From Flavobacteriales bacterium (GTDB lineage Bacteria > Bacteroidota > Bacteroidia > Flavobacteriales_F > PHOS-HE28): 64,000 nucleotides of DNA. Below are positions 17,064 to 25,739 of the stretch, one piece after another. Position numbers and translations under genes: made by a program. The stretch spans positions 186,001-250,000 of the forward strand of contig JAEUSU010000008.1 of the NCBI GenBank assembly GCA_016788635.1. The letters are read 5' to 3'. Positions within the stretch are counted from its first letter, which is position 1, and each line of letters begins with the position of its first letter. The notes below the pieces were generated by a model that was given only the letters and a program-made list of their open reading frames with translations, searched no databases and was not told the origin of the DNA.

Positions 17064-18492
17064 GGCGCCGCTGGCGCAGGAAGGACCGGAACCGGTCGAT
17101 GGCGCGATAATACGCATCCCTGTCCAGCAGGGGGCTGTCGGTGGCCGCCTTCCAGGTCAGCCAGATGCCAATGGGGAGCAGCACGAAGGTGCCCGTCCAC
17201 ATGCCAGGCCAGGCGGGCAGCCGGCCGGCGATCACCAACCGTTCGGTGGAGTAGGAGATGATGTGGAAGATGAGGAAGAAGACGATGGCGAATACCGTGG
17301 GCAGGCCCAGCCCGCCCTTGCGCACGATGGCGCCCAGGGGAGCGCCGATGAAGAAGAAGATGAGGCAGGCGGCGGCGAGCGTAAGCTTGCGGTGCCATTC
17401 CACCCGGAAGCGGGCCAGGTGCTGGGCGCGGCCGTCGCGCTCCTCGATCACGCGCTCCAGGAAGGAGAGTTGGTTGCGCACCATATTGCGGGCGATCTCG
17501 AAGATGTTGTCGCGCTGATCACGGTTGAGGCCGCGCAGGAAGGCGGTGCTGGAGAGGGCCCGCTGCGGTTCCGTGCCGCGTTGCACACTGTCGCGAAGCA
17601 CGGCCAGCGCATTGCGCATGTGCCGCTCCTGCTCGACGGAACGGTGCATGAACTGCTGCTCCAGGCTGTCCTCAGCGTGTTGCAGCTGGCCCAGCGTCAG
17701 CATCTTGTAGTGGTCCTTGAAGAGGTCTTCGTCCACGCGCGCGAGGCCCAGCCCGGTCAGGTCAAAACGCATCTCGTCGCGCACGAAGGTGCCGCGCACC
17801 AGCGGGTCGCGGCCGCGTTCCCCGCCGGTGGGGCTGCGCTCGTCATAGAAATGGCCATCCTCAAGGGTAAGCACCAGGTAACGGCCGTCCGTACTGCGGC
17901 GCATGGTGCCCTGGCGGGCGCGCAGCACGGTGCGCGCACCGGTGAACTCGCGCCGGTGGTCGTAGATCAACACATCGTGCAGCAGGCCAGTGTCGTCGTC
18001 CTTCTCCATCACGCGGATGCTGAAACCCTCGATGCCGTTGTAGAACACGCCGGGCCGAATGTTCAAGGCGGGCTTTTTCTGGGTCACATCCCAGAGCAGG
18101 CTGTGGAACTTCAGGTTGGCGATGGGCAGCACGTTGTTGCTGAAGAGGAAGGAGGCGCCGGCCAGCAGTGTCACGAACACGATCAGGGGCCACAGGATGC
18201 GGAAGAGGCCCAATCCCGCGCTGCGCAGGGGGGTCAGCTCACTGTTCTCGCCCAGGGCGCCCAGCGTCATGATGCTGCTGAGCAGCACGCCCAGCGGGAT
18301 GGCCAGCGGCACGAAGCTGGCCGTGGCGTAGAGCATCAGTTCGGTGAGGGTGTACCATGGCAGGCCCTTGCCCATCAGGTCATCCACGTACTTCCACAGG
18401 AATTGCATGCTCAGGATGAAGAGCACGATGAGGAAGGTGAGCGCGAGCGGGCCGTAGTAGGCGCCGATCATCAGGCGGTGCAGGCGCTTCAT
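17038..18492 (-). CDS. LptF/LptG family permease (YjgP/YjgQ)
   Basis: 484 residues. The N-terminus has the LptF/G helices (YYGPLALTFLIVLFILSMQFLWKYVDDLMGKG) and the ELTPLRSAGLG coupling-helix region; a large periplasmic jellyroll-like middle follows (about 160-330), then three C-terminal membrane helices (LTLAAACLIFFFIGAPLGAIVRKGGLG). LptFG pull lipopolysaccharide out of the inner membrane as part of the LptB2FG ABC transporter. Bacteroidota commonly encode one or two such proteins apart from lptB. The start ATG 18492 is preferred because residues upstream of it are not family-like. Operon: START-like gene, this permease, two glycosyltransferases. Confidence 0.9.
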   Translation of the reverse strand: MKRLHRLMIGAYYGPLALTFLIVLFILSMQFLWKYVDDLMGKGLPWYTLTELMLYATASFVPLAIPLGVLLSSIMTLGALGENSELTPLRSAGLGLFRILWPLIVFVTLLAGASFLFSNNVLPIANLKFHSLLWDVTQKKPALNIRPGVFYNGIEGFSIRVMEKDDDTGLLHDVLIYDHRREFTGARTVLRARQGTMRRSTDGRYLVLTLEDGHFYDERSPTGGERGRDPLVRGTFVRDEMRFDLTGLGLARVDEDLFKDHYKMLTLGQLQHAEDSLEQQFMHRSVEQERHMRNALAVLRDSVQRGTEPQRALSSTAFLRGLNRDQRDNIFEIARNMVRNQLSFLERVIEERDGRAQHLARFRVEWHRKLTLAAACLIFFFIGAPLGAIVRKGGLGLPTVFAIVFFLIFHIISYSTERLVIAGRLPAWPGMWTGTFVLLPIGIWLTWKAATDSPLLDRDAYYRAIDRFRSFLRQRRHADPTAVQ

Positions 18493-18514
18493 GGCGTTTG
18501 GCGGTGCGCGGGGC

Positions 18515-19483
18515 TCAGGCCCCCAGCACGCGCTGCAGGTTGCCCACCTGGGCCTCCCACAATTGCCGGGCCTTTTCCATCTCGGCCGGCCAGGCATGGT
18601 CGGTTACCACCAGCACCACATCGTTGGTCATGGGGTCTATGCGGATGCGCAGCTCAAAGTAGGCGCCCGGGTCCTCGTCGTCCATCCACCGCATGCGGAT
18701 CAGCTCGCCATGGCGATGGCCGATCACCTGTGCGGTCTGCTCATCATCGCCCCAGTGGAAGGTGAACTCCTCACCGCGTGGGTCCACATCATCGCAGAAC
18801 CACTCGCTTAGTCCGCTCGGGCTGCTGATGGCCTCGAAAAGCACCCCGGGCGCCGAGCGCAGGGGGAACTCCAACGTGAAGCGTTCCTTCAATGGGCGCT
18901 TCAGCACCGGTGCCGGGCCGCCGAGCGGGTCGGCACCCATCATTACGGCTTGCACCACGGGCTTGGGCTTGGGCGGAGGTGCGGGGCTCTTGCCGAAGGG
19001 CGCCTTCGGCACCGCCGTTGCAGGTTTGGGCTGCTCTGGAGCCGGTGGGGGCGCCAGTGCAGGCTTCACTGCGGCCAGCTTCGCAGGGGACGGTTTGGCC
19101 ACCGGTTTGGGCGCGGCCTTCGTCACGGCCTCCTTCACCACCACAAGGCGGGCCTTCGTTGGCGCCGGTTTGGTTGCGGCCTTGCCTGCGGCCTTCTTCG
19201 GCACCACCTTCAAGAGGGCGGCCTTCTTCTTCTTCGGGCTGACCTTCTTGCGAACCGGAGCCTTTTGCACGGCCTTCTTTTTCACCACCACCTTCTTCTT
19301 CGCGGCCGCCTTCTTCTTCGGCGCAGCTTTCTTTTTCACCGGTGCCTTCTTCTTCACCACAGCCTTCTTCTTCACCGGTGCCTTCTTCTGTGCCACGGAT
19401 TTCTTCTTCACGGCCGGCTTGCGCTTGGGCGTGCCCCTGCCTTTGCGGGCGTGGGCTTTGGCGGGCTTCTTCTTCGTGGCCAT
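18515..19483 (-). CDS. START-like domain protein with histone H1-like N-terminal tail
   Basis: 322 residues in two unlike parts. Residues 1-130 consist almost entirely of Lys, Ala, Val and Pro in repeats such as VKKKAVVKKKAPVKKKAA, as in the C-terminal tails of histone H1 and bacterial H1-like proteins. Residues 131-178 are Pro/Ala-rich. Residues 197-322 (RFTLEFPLRSAPGVLFEAI...SEWFCDDV...HWGDDEQTAQVIG) are a START-like (AHA1/SRPBCC superfamily) domain of the type common and usually stand-alone in Bacteroidota, at about 130 residues. The fusion is unusual. It precedes an LptF/LptG permease by 22 bases. ATG 19483 gives MATKKKPAKA. The tail may bind nucleic acid; the domain may bind a hydrophobic ligand (inference). 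Confidence 0.8.
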   Translation of the reverse strand: MATKKKPAKAHARKGRGTPKRKPAVKKKSVAQKKAPVKKKAVVKKKAPVKKKAAPKKKAAAKKKVVVKKKAVQKAPVRKKVSPKKKKAALLKVVPKKAAGKAATKPAPTKARLVVVKEAVTKAAPKPVAKPSPAKLAAVKPALAPPPAPEQPKPATAVPKAPFGKSPAPPPKPKPVVQAVMMGADPLGGPAPVLKRPLKERFTLEFPLRSAPGVLFEAISSPSGLSEWFCDDVDPRGEEFTFHWGDDEQTAQVIGHRHGELIRMRWMDDEDPGAYFELRIRIDPMTNDVVLVVTDHAWPAEMEKARQLWEAQVGNLQRVLGA

Positions 19484-19648
19484 GGCTGTGGGCCAAGGTA
19501 GAAAAAGGTGGGAACCGTGCAAGGATCACGGGAAGTGGCCGATCAGCCCATGAGGCGATCAGCCAGGGGGCGCCCCAAGCCGTCGCGGTGTTCATTCCTC
19601 AGCGCATGTTCCCGCTGCTTCTATCTTCGCGGCCCGAATTGAAGTTCT

Positions 19649-19722
19649 GGCGCGGTAGCTCAGCTGGTTAGAGCGCAGGATTCATAATCCTGAGGTCGAG
19701 AGTTCAAGTCTCTCCCGCGCTA
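19649..19722 (+). tRNA. tRNA with CAU anticodon (elongator Met or lysidine-modified Ile2)
   Basis: A complete cloverleaf is visible. Acceptor arms GGCGCGG (19649-19655) and CCGCGCT (19715-19721) pair with one G-U at the end; the discriminator is A (19722). The D arm is GCTC...GAGC; the anticodon stem CAGGA/TCCTG encloses the loop TTCATAA, anticodon CAT; the T arm is GAGAG-TTCAAGT-CTCTC. CCA is not encoded. A single G-U at position 1-72 argues against the initiator. A TATCTTCG box at 19622-19629 may be its promoter. Confidence 0.95.
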
Positions 19723-19979
19723 CGAAAGGCCATTCCTGGCAGCAGGGGGTGGTTTGTGATCATGGTGGGCCTCGATCAAGCCCCTGCGCATGTACGATCA
19801 AGGAGAGTGTGCGGGCCAGGCTGAAGGTGATCTTGAAGCGAACAGACCGGCACTAACGCGATCCGCCGTCCATGCACCAGGAGGCCACGGACCTGAAGCT
19901 ACTGCAAGTGGACATACTCGCGGGGGAGTTCAGTGACCTGCAGATGTTCAAGTGTATACTCGCCTCGCCGCTTGGCCTC

Positions 19980-20324
19980 ATGCCCACCGCCTACACCGTC
20001 TACGTCATCGAACTGGCCCGGAAGGTGTTCACCGAGGACCGTCGTTTCCGGGATGCGAACCCGCAGTACAACGGCGTGCTGGAATGCCTGTACGTGGGCA
20101 TGACCAGCAAGACGCCGAAGGAGCGCTTCCTGCAGCACAAGACGGGTGCGCTGAGTAAGAAGGGCCATGACCTCAGCAGTGCCATCGTGAAGAAGTACGG
20201 GCGTTACCTGCGCCCCAGCCTGTACCAGGACATCGGGCCCTTGAGCCGGGCGGAGGCGCTGGATGTGGAGAAGGGGCTGGCACTGGAGCTCCGCAGGAAG
20301 GGATATGCGGTGTGGACCAATTGA
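19980..20324 (+). CDS. GIY-YIG nuclease-like small protein
   Basis: About 114 residues from ATG 19980 (MPTAYTVYVIELARKVF). The stretches YTVYVIEL and LECLYVGMTSKTPKERFLQHKTG resemble the two strands of the GIY-YIG nuclease core (here VYVIEL for GIY, YVGMT for YIG) with the conserved arginine in KERF. The end EALDVEKGLALELRRKGYAVWTN fits the family's C-terminal glutamate region. Family members cut DNA in repair, restriction or mobile contexts. Upstream in-frame ATGs at 19872 and 19944 exist but add residues not typical of the fold, so the start is uncertain. It lies just downstream of the tRNA gene. Confidence 0.6.
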   Translation: MPTAYTVYVIELARKVFTEDRRFRDANPQYNGVLECLYVGMTSKTPKERFLQHKTGALSKKGHDLSSAIVKKYGRYLRPSLYQDIGPLSRAEALDVEKGLALELRRKGYAVWTN

Positions 20325-20414
20325 GTTCAGGAGAACAACAGCGACACAGAGGATGCAATGGAGGTATGGACGTGGGTATGTTCCCTTGCGTGAATGTAGC
20401 ACTGACGCATGAGC

Positions 20415-20495
20415 GCACACAGAGACTCGGAGGCACGGAGTGGAATGACAGATGATCCCCCGCATTCAGCGTGTGCTCCGTGGCTCCGTGTGAGA
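20415..20495. repeat. Intergenic inverted repeat, CACGGAG family copy 2
   Basis: The left arm (20415-20440, GCACACAGAGACTCGGAGG) and the right arm (20470-20495, reverse complement TCACACGGAGCCACGG) are imperfect complements around a 30-base spacer. The core CACGGAG matches the elements at 151-230 and 45455-45649. It sits between a GIY-YIG-like gene and a PD-(D/E)XK-like gene. Confidence 0.6.
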
Positions 20496-20553
20496 TGAGC
20501 GACGATGTGATCGTTGGAGGTGCCCATTCGCACCCACCCATCCGGCCCCTGCA

Positions 20554-21075
20554 CTATACCTCCCCCAAGTGCCTGGCGTGGCGCAGCTCATGCCAGTAGC
20601 GGTGGTGGATGCGGCGGGCCAGGTCCAGCAGGTCCTCTTGGGAAATGCGCGCGCCGTGAAGTTGGATCGGGCGCTTCTCCTCGAACACACGGCCCTGGTC
20701 GTCCACGGTGAAGACGCCGGCATAAGGGGGAAGCACGGGCGGCTTCGGGCGCCGGAACACTTCACACGGCATGGCGAAGCAGAAGTAGTTGGGGCGGCGT
20801 GCAAGTGCGGGTGACCTGCCGCGTTTCGCGGCCTCATGGGTGAGGGAGCCGTTCAGCAGGATGCCCTCGCAGTGCTTGGGTTTCAGCAGGTCGTTCAGCA
20901 GGTCGTTGCGGCTGATCTTGATCTCCACTTCGCACACATGGCCTTCGGGCGTCACGGTGAGCAGGTCGCTCTCCCAGTCGTAGTAGTTCACGTTGGGCGT
21001 GATGAACTGGTGGCGCAGCCCCTGGGCGAAGAGGCGCATGTGCCAGGCGATGTCGAAGGCGGTGAGGGTGGACAT
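20554..21075 (-). CDS. PD-(D/E)XK nuclease-like protein (MmcB-like)
   Basis: 173 residues. The segment NYYDWESDLLTVTPEGHVCEVEIKISRNDLLNDL contains ESD and EVEIK, matching the D and ExK of the PD-(D/E)XK fold, like the single-domain MmcB-type DNA repair proteins. The second half (PNYFCFAMPCEVF) is Pro-rich and less clear. It may be a small nuclease or a catalytically inactive relative. The neighbours are a GIY-YIG-like gene downstream and a quinone oxidoreductase upstream, divergently. The N-terminus MSTLTAFDIAWHM has no signal peptide. I cannot name the substrate. Confidence 0.6.
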   Translation of the reverse strand: MSTLTAFDIAWHMRLFAQGLRHQFITPNVNYYDWESDLLTVTPEGHVCEVEIKISRNDLLNDLLKPKHCEGILLNGSLTHEAAKRGRSPALARRPNYFCFAMPCEVFRRPKPPVLPPYAGVFTVDDQGRVFEEKRPIQLHGARISQEDLLDLARRIHHRYWHELRHARHLGEV

Positions 21076-21154
21076 GCGAACGCAGGGAGCAAAGGTGAGC
21101 GTGCGTGGTGATCTTCCGTGTGGTGCCGCACACCTGAGGCCTTAACCTTGTGCC

Positions 21155-22177
21155 ATGCGAGCCTGGGTAATGACCGCGCATGGAGCGCCACCACGGGTGT
21201 TGACCTTGCAGGAATGGCCCGATCCGGTGCCCGGCCCGCGTCAGGTGGCTTTGCGCGTGGAGGGCTTCGGCCTGAACTACGCCGATGTGATGGCCGTGAA
21301 AGGCCTGTACCGCGATGCGCCACCCGTGCCCTGTGTACTGGGCTATGAAGTAGTGGGGCGCGTGGAGGAAGCGGGTGCCGAAGTGCCGCGTGACCTGGTG
21401 GGCAGGCGCGTTGTGGCAATGACGCGGTTTGGAGGCTATGCTGAACGCGTGGTGACGGACCACCGGGCACTGGCGGTGATACCGGACGCGATACCCCTGG
21501 GCGAGGCCGCCGCACTGGCCACGCAGGGCTGCACGGCCTGGTACATGGCCCGCCTGGCATGCCCCCTGCGCGCCGGGCAGCGCGTGCTGGTGCATGCTGC
21601 GGCCGGCGGGGTGGGGCAGCTGCTGGTGCAGATCGCCTTGAAGCAGGGCTGCACCGTGTACGCCGTGGCCTCGGGTGCCGCCAAGCTGGAGCGGTTGCGC
21701 GCGCTGGGCGCGCACCACGTGATCGATCGCGCGCGAGGGGACCACGCGCCGCAGCTTGCGCGCCTGCTCGGCAGCGAGCGACTGGATGTGAGCTTTAACG
21801 CGGTGGGTGGCCGCACCTTCCCGCAGGATATGAAGCTGCTGGGCAGCGGCGGCGCAATGGTCCTCTACGGTGGCAGTGCGCGCAGCACAGCGGGCACGGG
21901 CATGCTGCCCACCTTGCGTTTTGTCTGGCAGATGGGCCTGGTGGTGCCCATCCTGCTCATGATGAAAAGCAAGAGCTTGATCGGGGTGAACATGCTGCGC
22001 ATCGGCGAGCATCATCCGCAGGTGTTGGCTGCCTGCCTGCAGGCGGTGGTGAAGGCGCACGCCGAAGGCTGGCTGCGTCCGCATGTGCATCAGGAGTACC
22101 CACACACTGACCTGCCCGCAGCGATCGAGGCCTTGGGGGCGGGAGGCACCTTGGGCAAGCTGGTGGTGCGGTGGTGA
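21155..22177 (+). CDS. Zinc-independent quinone oxidoreductase (MDR superfamily, VAT1-like)
   Basis: 340 residues. The order is an N-terminal GroES-like domain with GFGLNYADVMAVKGLYRDAPP and GYEVVGRVEEAG, then a Rossmann domain with LVHAAAGGVGQLLVQIAL (AxGGVG, NADPH binding). The zinc-ligand cysteines of alcohol dehydrogenases are absent, which fits quinone oxidoreductase or VAT1-like reductases using NADPH. The product would reduce quinones or enones in the cytoplasm. A TAACCTTG box ends five bases before the ATG. The downstream DCC-type gene begins 55 bases later. Confidence 0.85.
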   Translation: MRAWVMTAHGAPPRVLTLQEWPDPVPGPRQVALRVEGFGLNYADVMAVKGLYRDAPPVPCVLGYEVVGRVEEAGAEVPRDLVGRRVVAMTRFGGYAERVVTDHRALAVIPDAIPLGEAAALATQGCTAWYMARLACPLRAGQRVLVHAAAGGVGQLLVQIALKQGCTVYAVASGAAKLERLRALGAHHVIDRARGDHAPQLARLLGSERLDVSFNAVGGRTFPQDMKLLGSGGAMVLYGGSARSTAGTGMLPTLRFVWQMGLVVPILLMMKSKSLIGVNMLRIGEHHPQVLAACLQAVVKAHAEGWLRPHVHQEYPHTDLPAAIEALGAGGTLGKLVVRW

Positions 22178-22232
22178 ATGCCATTACCGATGATCGCACA
22201 AGAACGCAGGGGAGGTCTGCCTAACTTGCGGC

Positions 22233-22733
22233 ATGAGCCTGCCCACGCCCTCGACAAGCGTAGGTGAAAAGCCATTGGTGGTGCTCTTCGACGGGGTGTG
22301 CGACCTATGCAATGCCTGGGTCACCTGGGTGATCGACCGTGACCCGCTGTGCCGCATGCGATTCCTGCCATTGCAGAGTGCTGCAGGTGAGGCGCTCTTG
22401 AAAGCAGCCGGAGTGGGGGAGGTGCCGCTGAGCACGATCGTGGTGGTGGAACAGGGCCGGGCCTTTGTGCGCAGCACCGCCGTGTTGCGTGTGGCGCGCA
22501 CGCTGCAAGGTCCCTGGCGATGGGCGTGGCCACCGTTCGTTTGGGTCCCTGCTCCGTTGCGCGATATCGTTTACCGTGCCGTGGCCGCCAGCCGCTACCG
22601 GCTTTTCGGCAAGCGTGAGACCTGCCGCGTGCCCACCCCGGAATTGAGGGCCCATTTCCTGGATGCCAATGATGTGGCGGCCGCATTGGCCATGGTGAAG
22701 CCGCTGAGGGCAGGCGAGCGTACTGCGGCTTGA
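22233..22733 (+). CDS. DCC-family thiol-disulfide oxidoreductase-like protein (DUF393)
   Basis: 166 residues. FDGVCDLCNAWVTWVIDRD near the start is the signature of the DCC1-like/DUF393 family, with a CxxC pair. RFLPLQSAAGEALL and the C-terminal YRLFGKRETCR segment complete the match. The family is predicted to be a thioredoxin-like disulfide oxidoreductase, but its substrates are unknown. A TAACTTGC box ends four bases upstream of the ATG, suggesting a very short leader. The sensor kinase gene follows after 42 bases. Confidence 0.85.
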   Translation: MSLPTPSTSVGEKPLVVLFDGVCDLCNAWVTWVIDRDPLCRMRFLPLQSAAGEALLKAAGVGEVPLSTIVVVEQGRAFVRSTAVLRVARTLQGPWRWAWPPFVWVPAPLRDIVYRAVAASRYRLFGKRETCRVPTPELRAHFLDANDVAAALAMVKPLRAGERTAA

Positions 22734-22775
22734 CCGATGCATAGCGGTCCACGTCCGCCAACTTACCTTTCAGGC

Positions 22776-25700
22776 ATGGTGCTCCGGTGCGCGGTGCTCG
22801 TAGGGCTGGCCGGTACAGCCTGGGCGGCGTTCGCGCAGGACCCGCTTTTCAGGCGGTTCTCCACCATGGAAGGTATGCCGTCCAATACGGTGTACCAGGC
22901 GGTACAAGACAAACAGGGTTTCATCTGGTTCGGCACCGATGCCGGCGCGGTGCGCTTCGATGGCACCCACCTGGACCGTTTCGATGTGGCCAAGGGGCTG
23001 AGCGATGAGGAGGTCTTTGGTGTGAAGATGGACTCCAAAGGCCGCATCTGGTTCCTCACAGGCAATGGCCGACCATCCTTTCATGATGAACGTGGCGTAC
23101 ACAGCCCCGGCAATGACAGTGTGCTGGCCCGGGTATGGTCGCGCACCGGCATACGCTCCATGTACGAGGATTCGGCGGGCGCGCTCTGGTTCGGAGGGCT
23201 CAAGGGCGAGGTGGTGGTGCTGCATCCCGATGGCCGCGTGAACGACCGCGTGATCGACACACTGAGCGATGGCATGTTCGCCGGCCATGTCACCATTGCC
23301 GGCAGGCCGGACGGCTCCGCCGTGGTCTTCAACAACCTCACCCCCCTGGGACGGCCGGTCGTTCCCATGGCCGACCTGTCCAGTACGCGCGGCACCACGC
23401 ATATGGTGCAGGCGCACGCGGGTGGGCGCATCTTCCACACGGAGCCATCCGCTGTACGCGAATGGAATGGGAACGAATGGGTGGTGTTGCTGGACACCAA
23501 CATGCTTCCCGGCCAAAGTGGCTTTCATCACGCCTATCCCCTGGGCGATGATGAGTTGTGGGTGACCCTTTGGGGTGGCGGAGTGGTGTGGTTGGTGCGC
23601 AAGGGCGCTGCATGGGTGCCCGTGCGGAATGCCATGTTCAAGGAGGACCTGGTGAACAATGTGATGCGTGACCGGGAGGGCAACGTATGGGTGTGCACGG
23701 ATTATGGCGGAGTGATCATGTTCACTGCACGTGCAGCGCGGACTTCTTTCTACAAGGGTGGCCGCGGGCGTGAGGAGGAGTTCCTGCGCGTGCATGCCGA
23801 CCCGGTGCTGGGTGTCTGGTGCGGCACCAACCAGGGCGACCTGTATAGGCTGGGCCGCAAGTTGGACCTCGTGGACCTGCCCCCGGAGGGACCGCAGTTC
23901 GTCAGGGTCAGTTGCATCCGCTCAACGGATAATGCGTTGTGGACCTCCACGTACGGCAATGTTTTCCGCTCCACCTTCACGTCTGCGGGCATCGTTCATC
24001 AGGACATTCCCACGGAGCATGCTTTCAAACCCGGCGTTCGCAGCGGAGGGGGCATGAAGGCCCTGGCCACTGGACGCGATGGCCGGGTGGTGGCCACCAT
24101 GTATGGGGTGTATTCCTTGAACGCCTCATCCACCGCTTTCCGTCGCGCGATGGACAAGGACATACCCAGCGTCCGCATCTACGCCCCGCACTTGGATGCC
24201 CGGGGCACCTTGTGGTTCGAGGACCAGCATGAACTGTACGCGTTGGGAAAGCAAGGCTTGCGGCGGCACCCGGACCTGAAGGTGAGCCCGGGGCTGCGCA
24301 TTGCCGACATCACCTCTTGGGGTGACACGCTCTTTCTGGCCACGAACGGAGAAGGCGTGCTGGTGATGCATGCAGGGAATGTGGTGACGGTCCTGGATGA
24401 GCGCGACGGACTTTCGTCCGGCCACGTGTACCACTTGTTCGCAGACGGGGGAGAGTTGTTCGTGGCCACGGAGCGCGGAGCCGATCGGGTGACCGGCCCA
24501 TGGACCGCACCACGCGTGCACCGCTACGATGCGGGCCTGCTCGGCGGCCTGCACGATGTACGCGATGTGGCGGCTGACAGCACCTCGGCCTATGTGCTGG
24601 TGGCCGATGGCCTCTGCCAGCTGCCCCGCCAGCAGGCCGCCGAACGTCCGCAGATCCCGCTACCCTACATCCGTCATGTGCTGCGCAACGACACCCTGCT
24701 GCGCGTGCACGGTACCATCACCATGCACCGTGGCCGCGACCAGTTGCAGCTGGAACTGGGCGCGGTGCATTTCGACCGGCCGGATGAGGTACGCATGGAG
24801 TACCGTCTGGACCGCGAGGCCTCCTGGCAGCGGCTGGTGGGCCCCTGGCTGGACCTCGCGGCCGTTTCGGCGGGCGATCACCTGGTGCAGGTTCGCGCCG
24901 CGCTAGCGGACGGAGCGTGGTCCACACCGGTGGAGATCGGGTTGCTTGTGGTGCCGCCCGTTTGGGAACGCACCTGGTTCATCGGCCTGCTGGCCCTGGC
25001 CGGAGCGATCATCGTCTATACCAGTGTGCGCGCCTTCCTTCTGCGCCGGTATCGCCTGCGCATGGAGCGCATCCACCAGCGCGAGCACCTTGTGCGCGAG
25101 CGCGAACGCATTGCCATGGACCTTCATGACGACCTGGGTGCGGAGCTCAGCAGCCTGCTCCTGATGACCCGTATGGAACGCGAGCATCCTGGTCCGCAAA
25201 GCCTGCAGCGCGTGGAACAGGTGGTGGGCCAGCTGACGGACAAGGTGAAGGAGGTGATCTGGAGCACGGACCCCAAGCTGGATACCATCGAGGCCACGCT
25301 CACCTTCATTCAACGCCACGTGCTCCACATCTGCGCACGCCACGGCCTGCAGGTGCGCACCAGTTTGCCGCCCGAGCTGCCCGATCTGGAGCTGTCCGCC
25401 GGCATGCGCCGCGAATTGTACCTCATTGCCAAGGAGGCGCTCAACAACGTGCTGAAACACGGCAACGCAAGCCGCTTCACCATGGCTGCCGTGCTGCGCG
25501 ATGGCGCCCTGCACTTGACCTTCACCGATGATGGCAAGGGTGGCACCGCAAGCCTTGCCGATGGCATGGGCCATGGCTTGCGCAACATGGTCGCTCGCGC
25601 CAATGCATTGGGTGGTTCCCTCACCCTTTCCGAGGCACGGCCGCATGGTACACGCGTCCACCTGCAGCTTCCACTGGAGCAGGCTCGCCCGAACGGGTGA
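22776..25700 (+). CDS. Hybrid-type beta-propeller sensor histidine kinase
   Basis: 974 residues from ATG 22776; an in-frame ATG at 22737 precedes it, but 22776 starts a good signal peptide (VLRCAVLVGLAGTAWAAFAQ). Residues 20-650 are two-component-regulator propeller repeats (IWFGTDAGAVRFDG, IWFLTGNGRP, LWFGGLKGEV), then a Y_Y_Y-like beta domain, a membrane helix (FIGLLALAGAIIVYTSVRAFL), and a HisKA_3 domain with the phosphoacceptor in IAMDLHDDLGAELSSL. The HATPase_c domain shows KEALNNVLKHG (N box) and FTDDGKGG, GMGHGLRNM (G boxes). It senses an extracytoplasmic signal, ligand unknown. The LuxR response regulator follows 39 bases later and is surely its partner. No receiver domain is fused on the end. 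Confidence 0.93.
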   Translation: MVLRCAVLVGLAGTAWAAFAQDPLFRRFSTMEGMPSNTVYQAVQDKQGFIWFGTDAGAVRFDGTHLDRFDVAKGLSDEEVFGVKMDSKGRIWFLTGNGRPSFHDERGVHSPGNDSVLARVWSRTGIRSMYEDSAGALWFGGLKGEVVVLHPDGRVNDRVIDTLSDGMFAGHVTIAGRPDGSAVVFNNLTPLGRPVVPMADLSSTRGTTHMVQAHAGGRIFHTEPSAVREWNGNEWVVLLDTNMLPGQSGFHHAYPLGDDELWVTLWGGGVVWLVRKGAAWVPVRNAMFKEDLVNNVMRDREGNVWVCTDYGGVIMFTARAARTSFYKGGRGREEEFLRVHADPVLGVWCGTNQGDLYRLGRKLDLVDLPPEGPQFVRVSCIRSTDNALWTSTYGNVFRSTFTSAGIVHQDIPTEHAFKPGVRSGGGMKALATGRDGRVVATMYGVYSLNASSTAFRRAMDKDIPSVRIYAPHLDARGTLWFEDQHELYALGKQGLRRHPDLKVSPGLRIADITSWGDTLFLATNGEGVLVMHAGNVVTVLDERDGLSSGHVYHLFADGGELFVATERGADRVTGPWTAPRVHRYDAGLLGGLHDVRDVAADSTSAYVLVADGLCQLPRQQAAERPQIPLPYIRHVLRNDTLLRVHGTITMHRGRDQLQLELGAVHFDRPDEVRMEYRLDREASWQRLVGPWLDLAAVSAGDHLVQVRAALADGAWSTPVEIGLLVVPPVWERTWFIGLLALAGAIIVYTSVRAFLLRRYRLRMERIHQREHLVRERERIAMDLHDDLGAELSSLLLMTRMEREHPGPQSLQRVEQVVGQLTDKVKEVIWSTDPKLDTIEATLTFIQRHVLHICARHGLQVRTSLPPELPDLELSAGMRRELYLIAKEALNNVLKHGNASRFTMAAVLRDGALHLTFTDDGKGGTASLADGMGHGLRNMVARANALGGSLTLSEARPHGTRVHLQLPLEQARPNG

Positions 25701-25701
25701 T
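25684..25701. promoter_or_regulatory. Palindrome-like site before the LuxR regulator gene
   Basis: The 18 bases match 16 of 18 positions of the perfect palindrome at 26382-26399 (core CCCGAACGGGTGAT). They overlap the last codons of the kinase gene and lie 39 bases before the regulator ATG and 22 before its TAGCTTCG box. Role as an operator is inference; codon constraint could also explain it. Confidence 0.35.
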
Positions 25702-25739
25702 GACAAGGCCGCCTTTCACCTGTAGCTTCGCCCGCTCGC

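Noticed and set aside
17041..18765. A 574-codon plus-strand frame opposite the LptF/LptG permease
   Set aside because: No recognisable domain; the permease on the minus strand has clear membrane helices and family motifs.
18693..19553. Plus-strand Phe/Ala-rich frame opposite the START-like tail
   Set aside because: It is the mirror of the Lys/Ala repeat codons (TTC/GCC); no membrane protein family matches.
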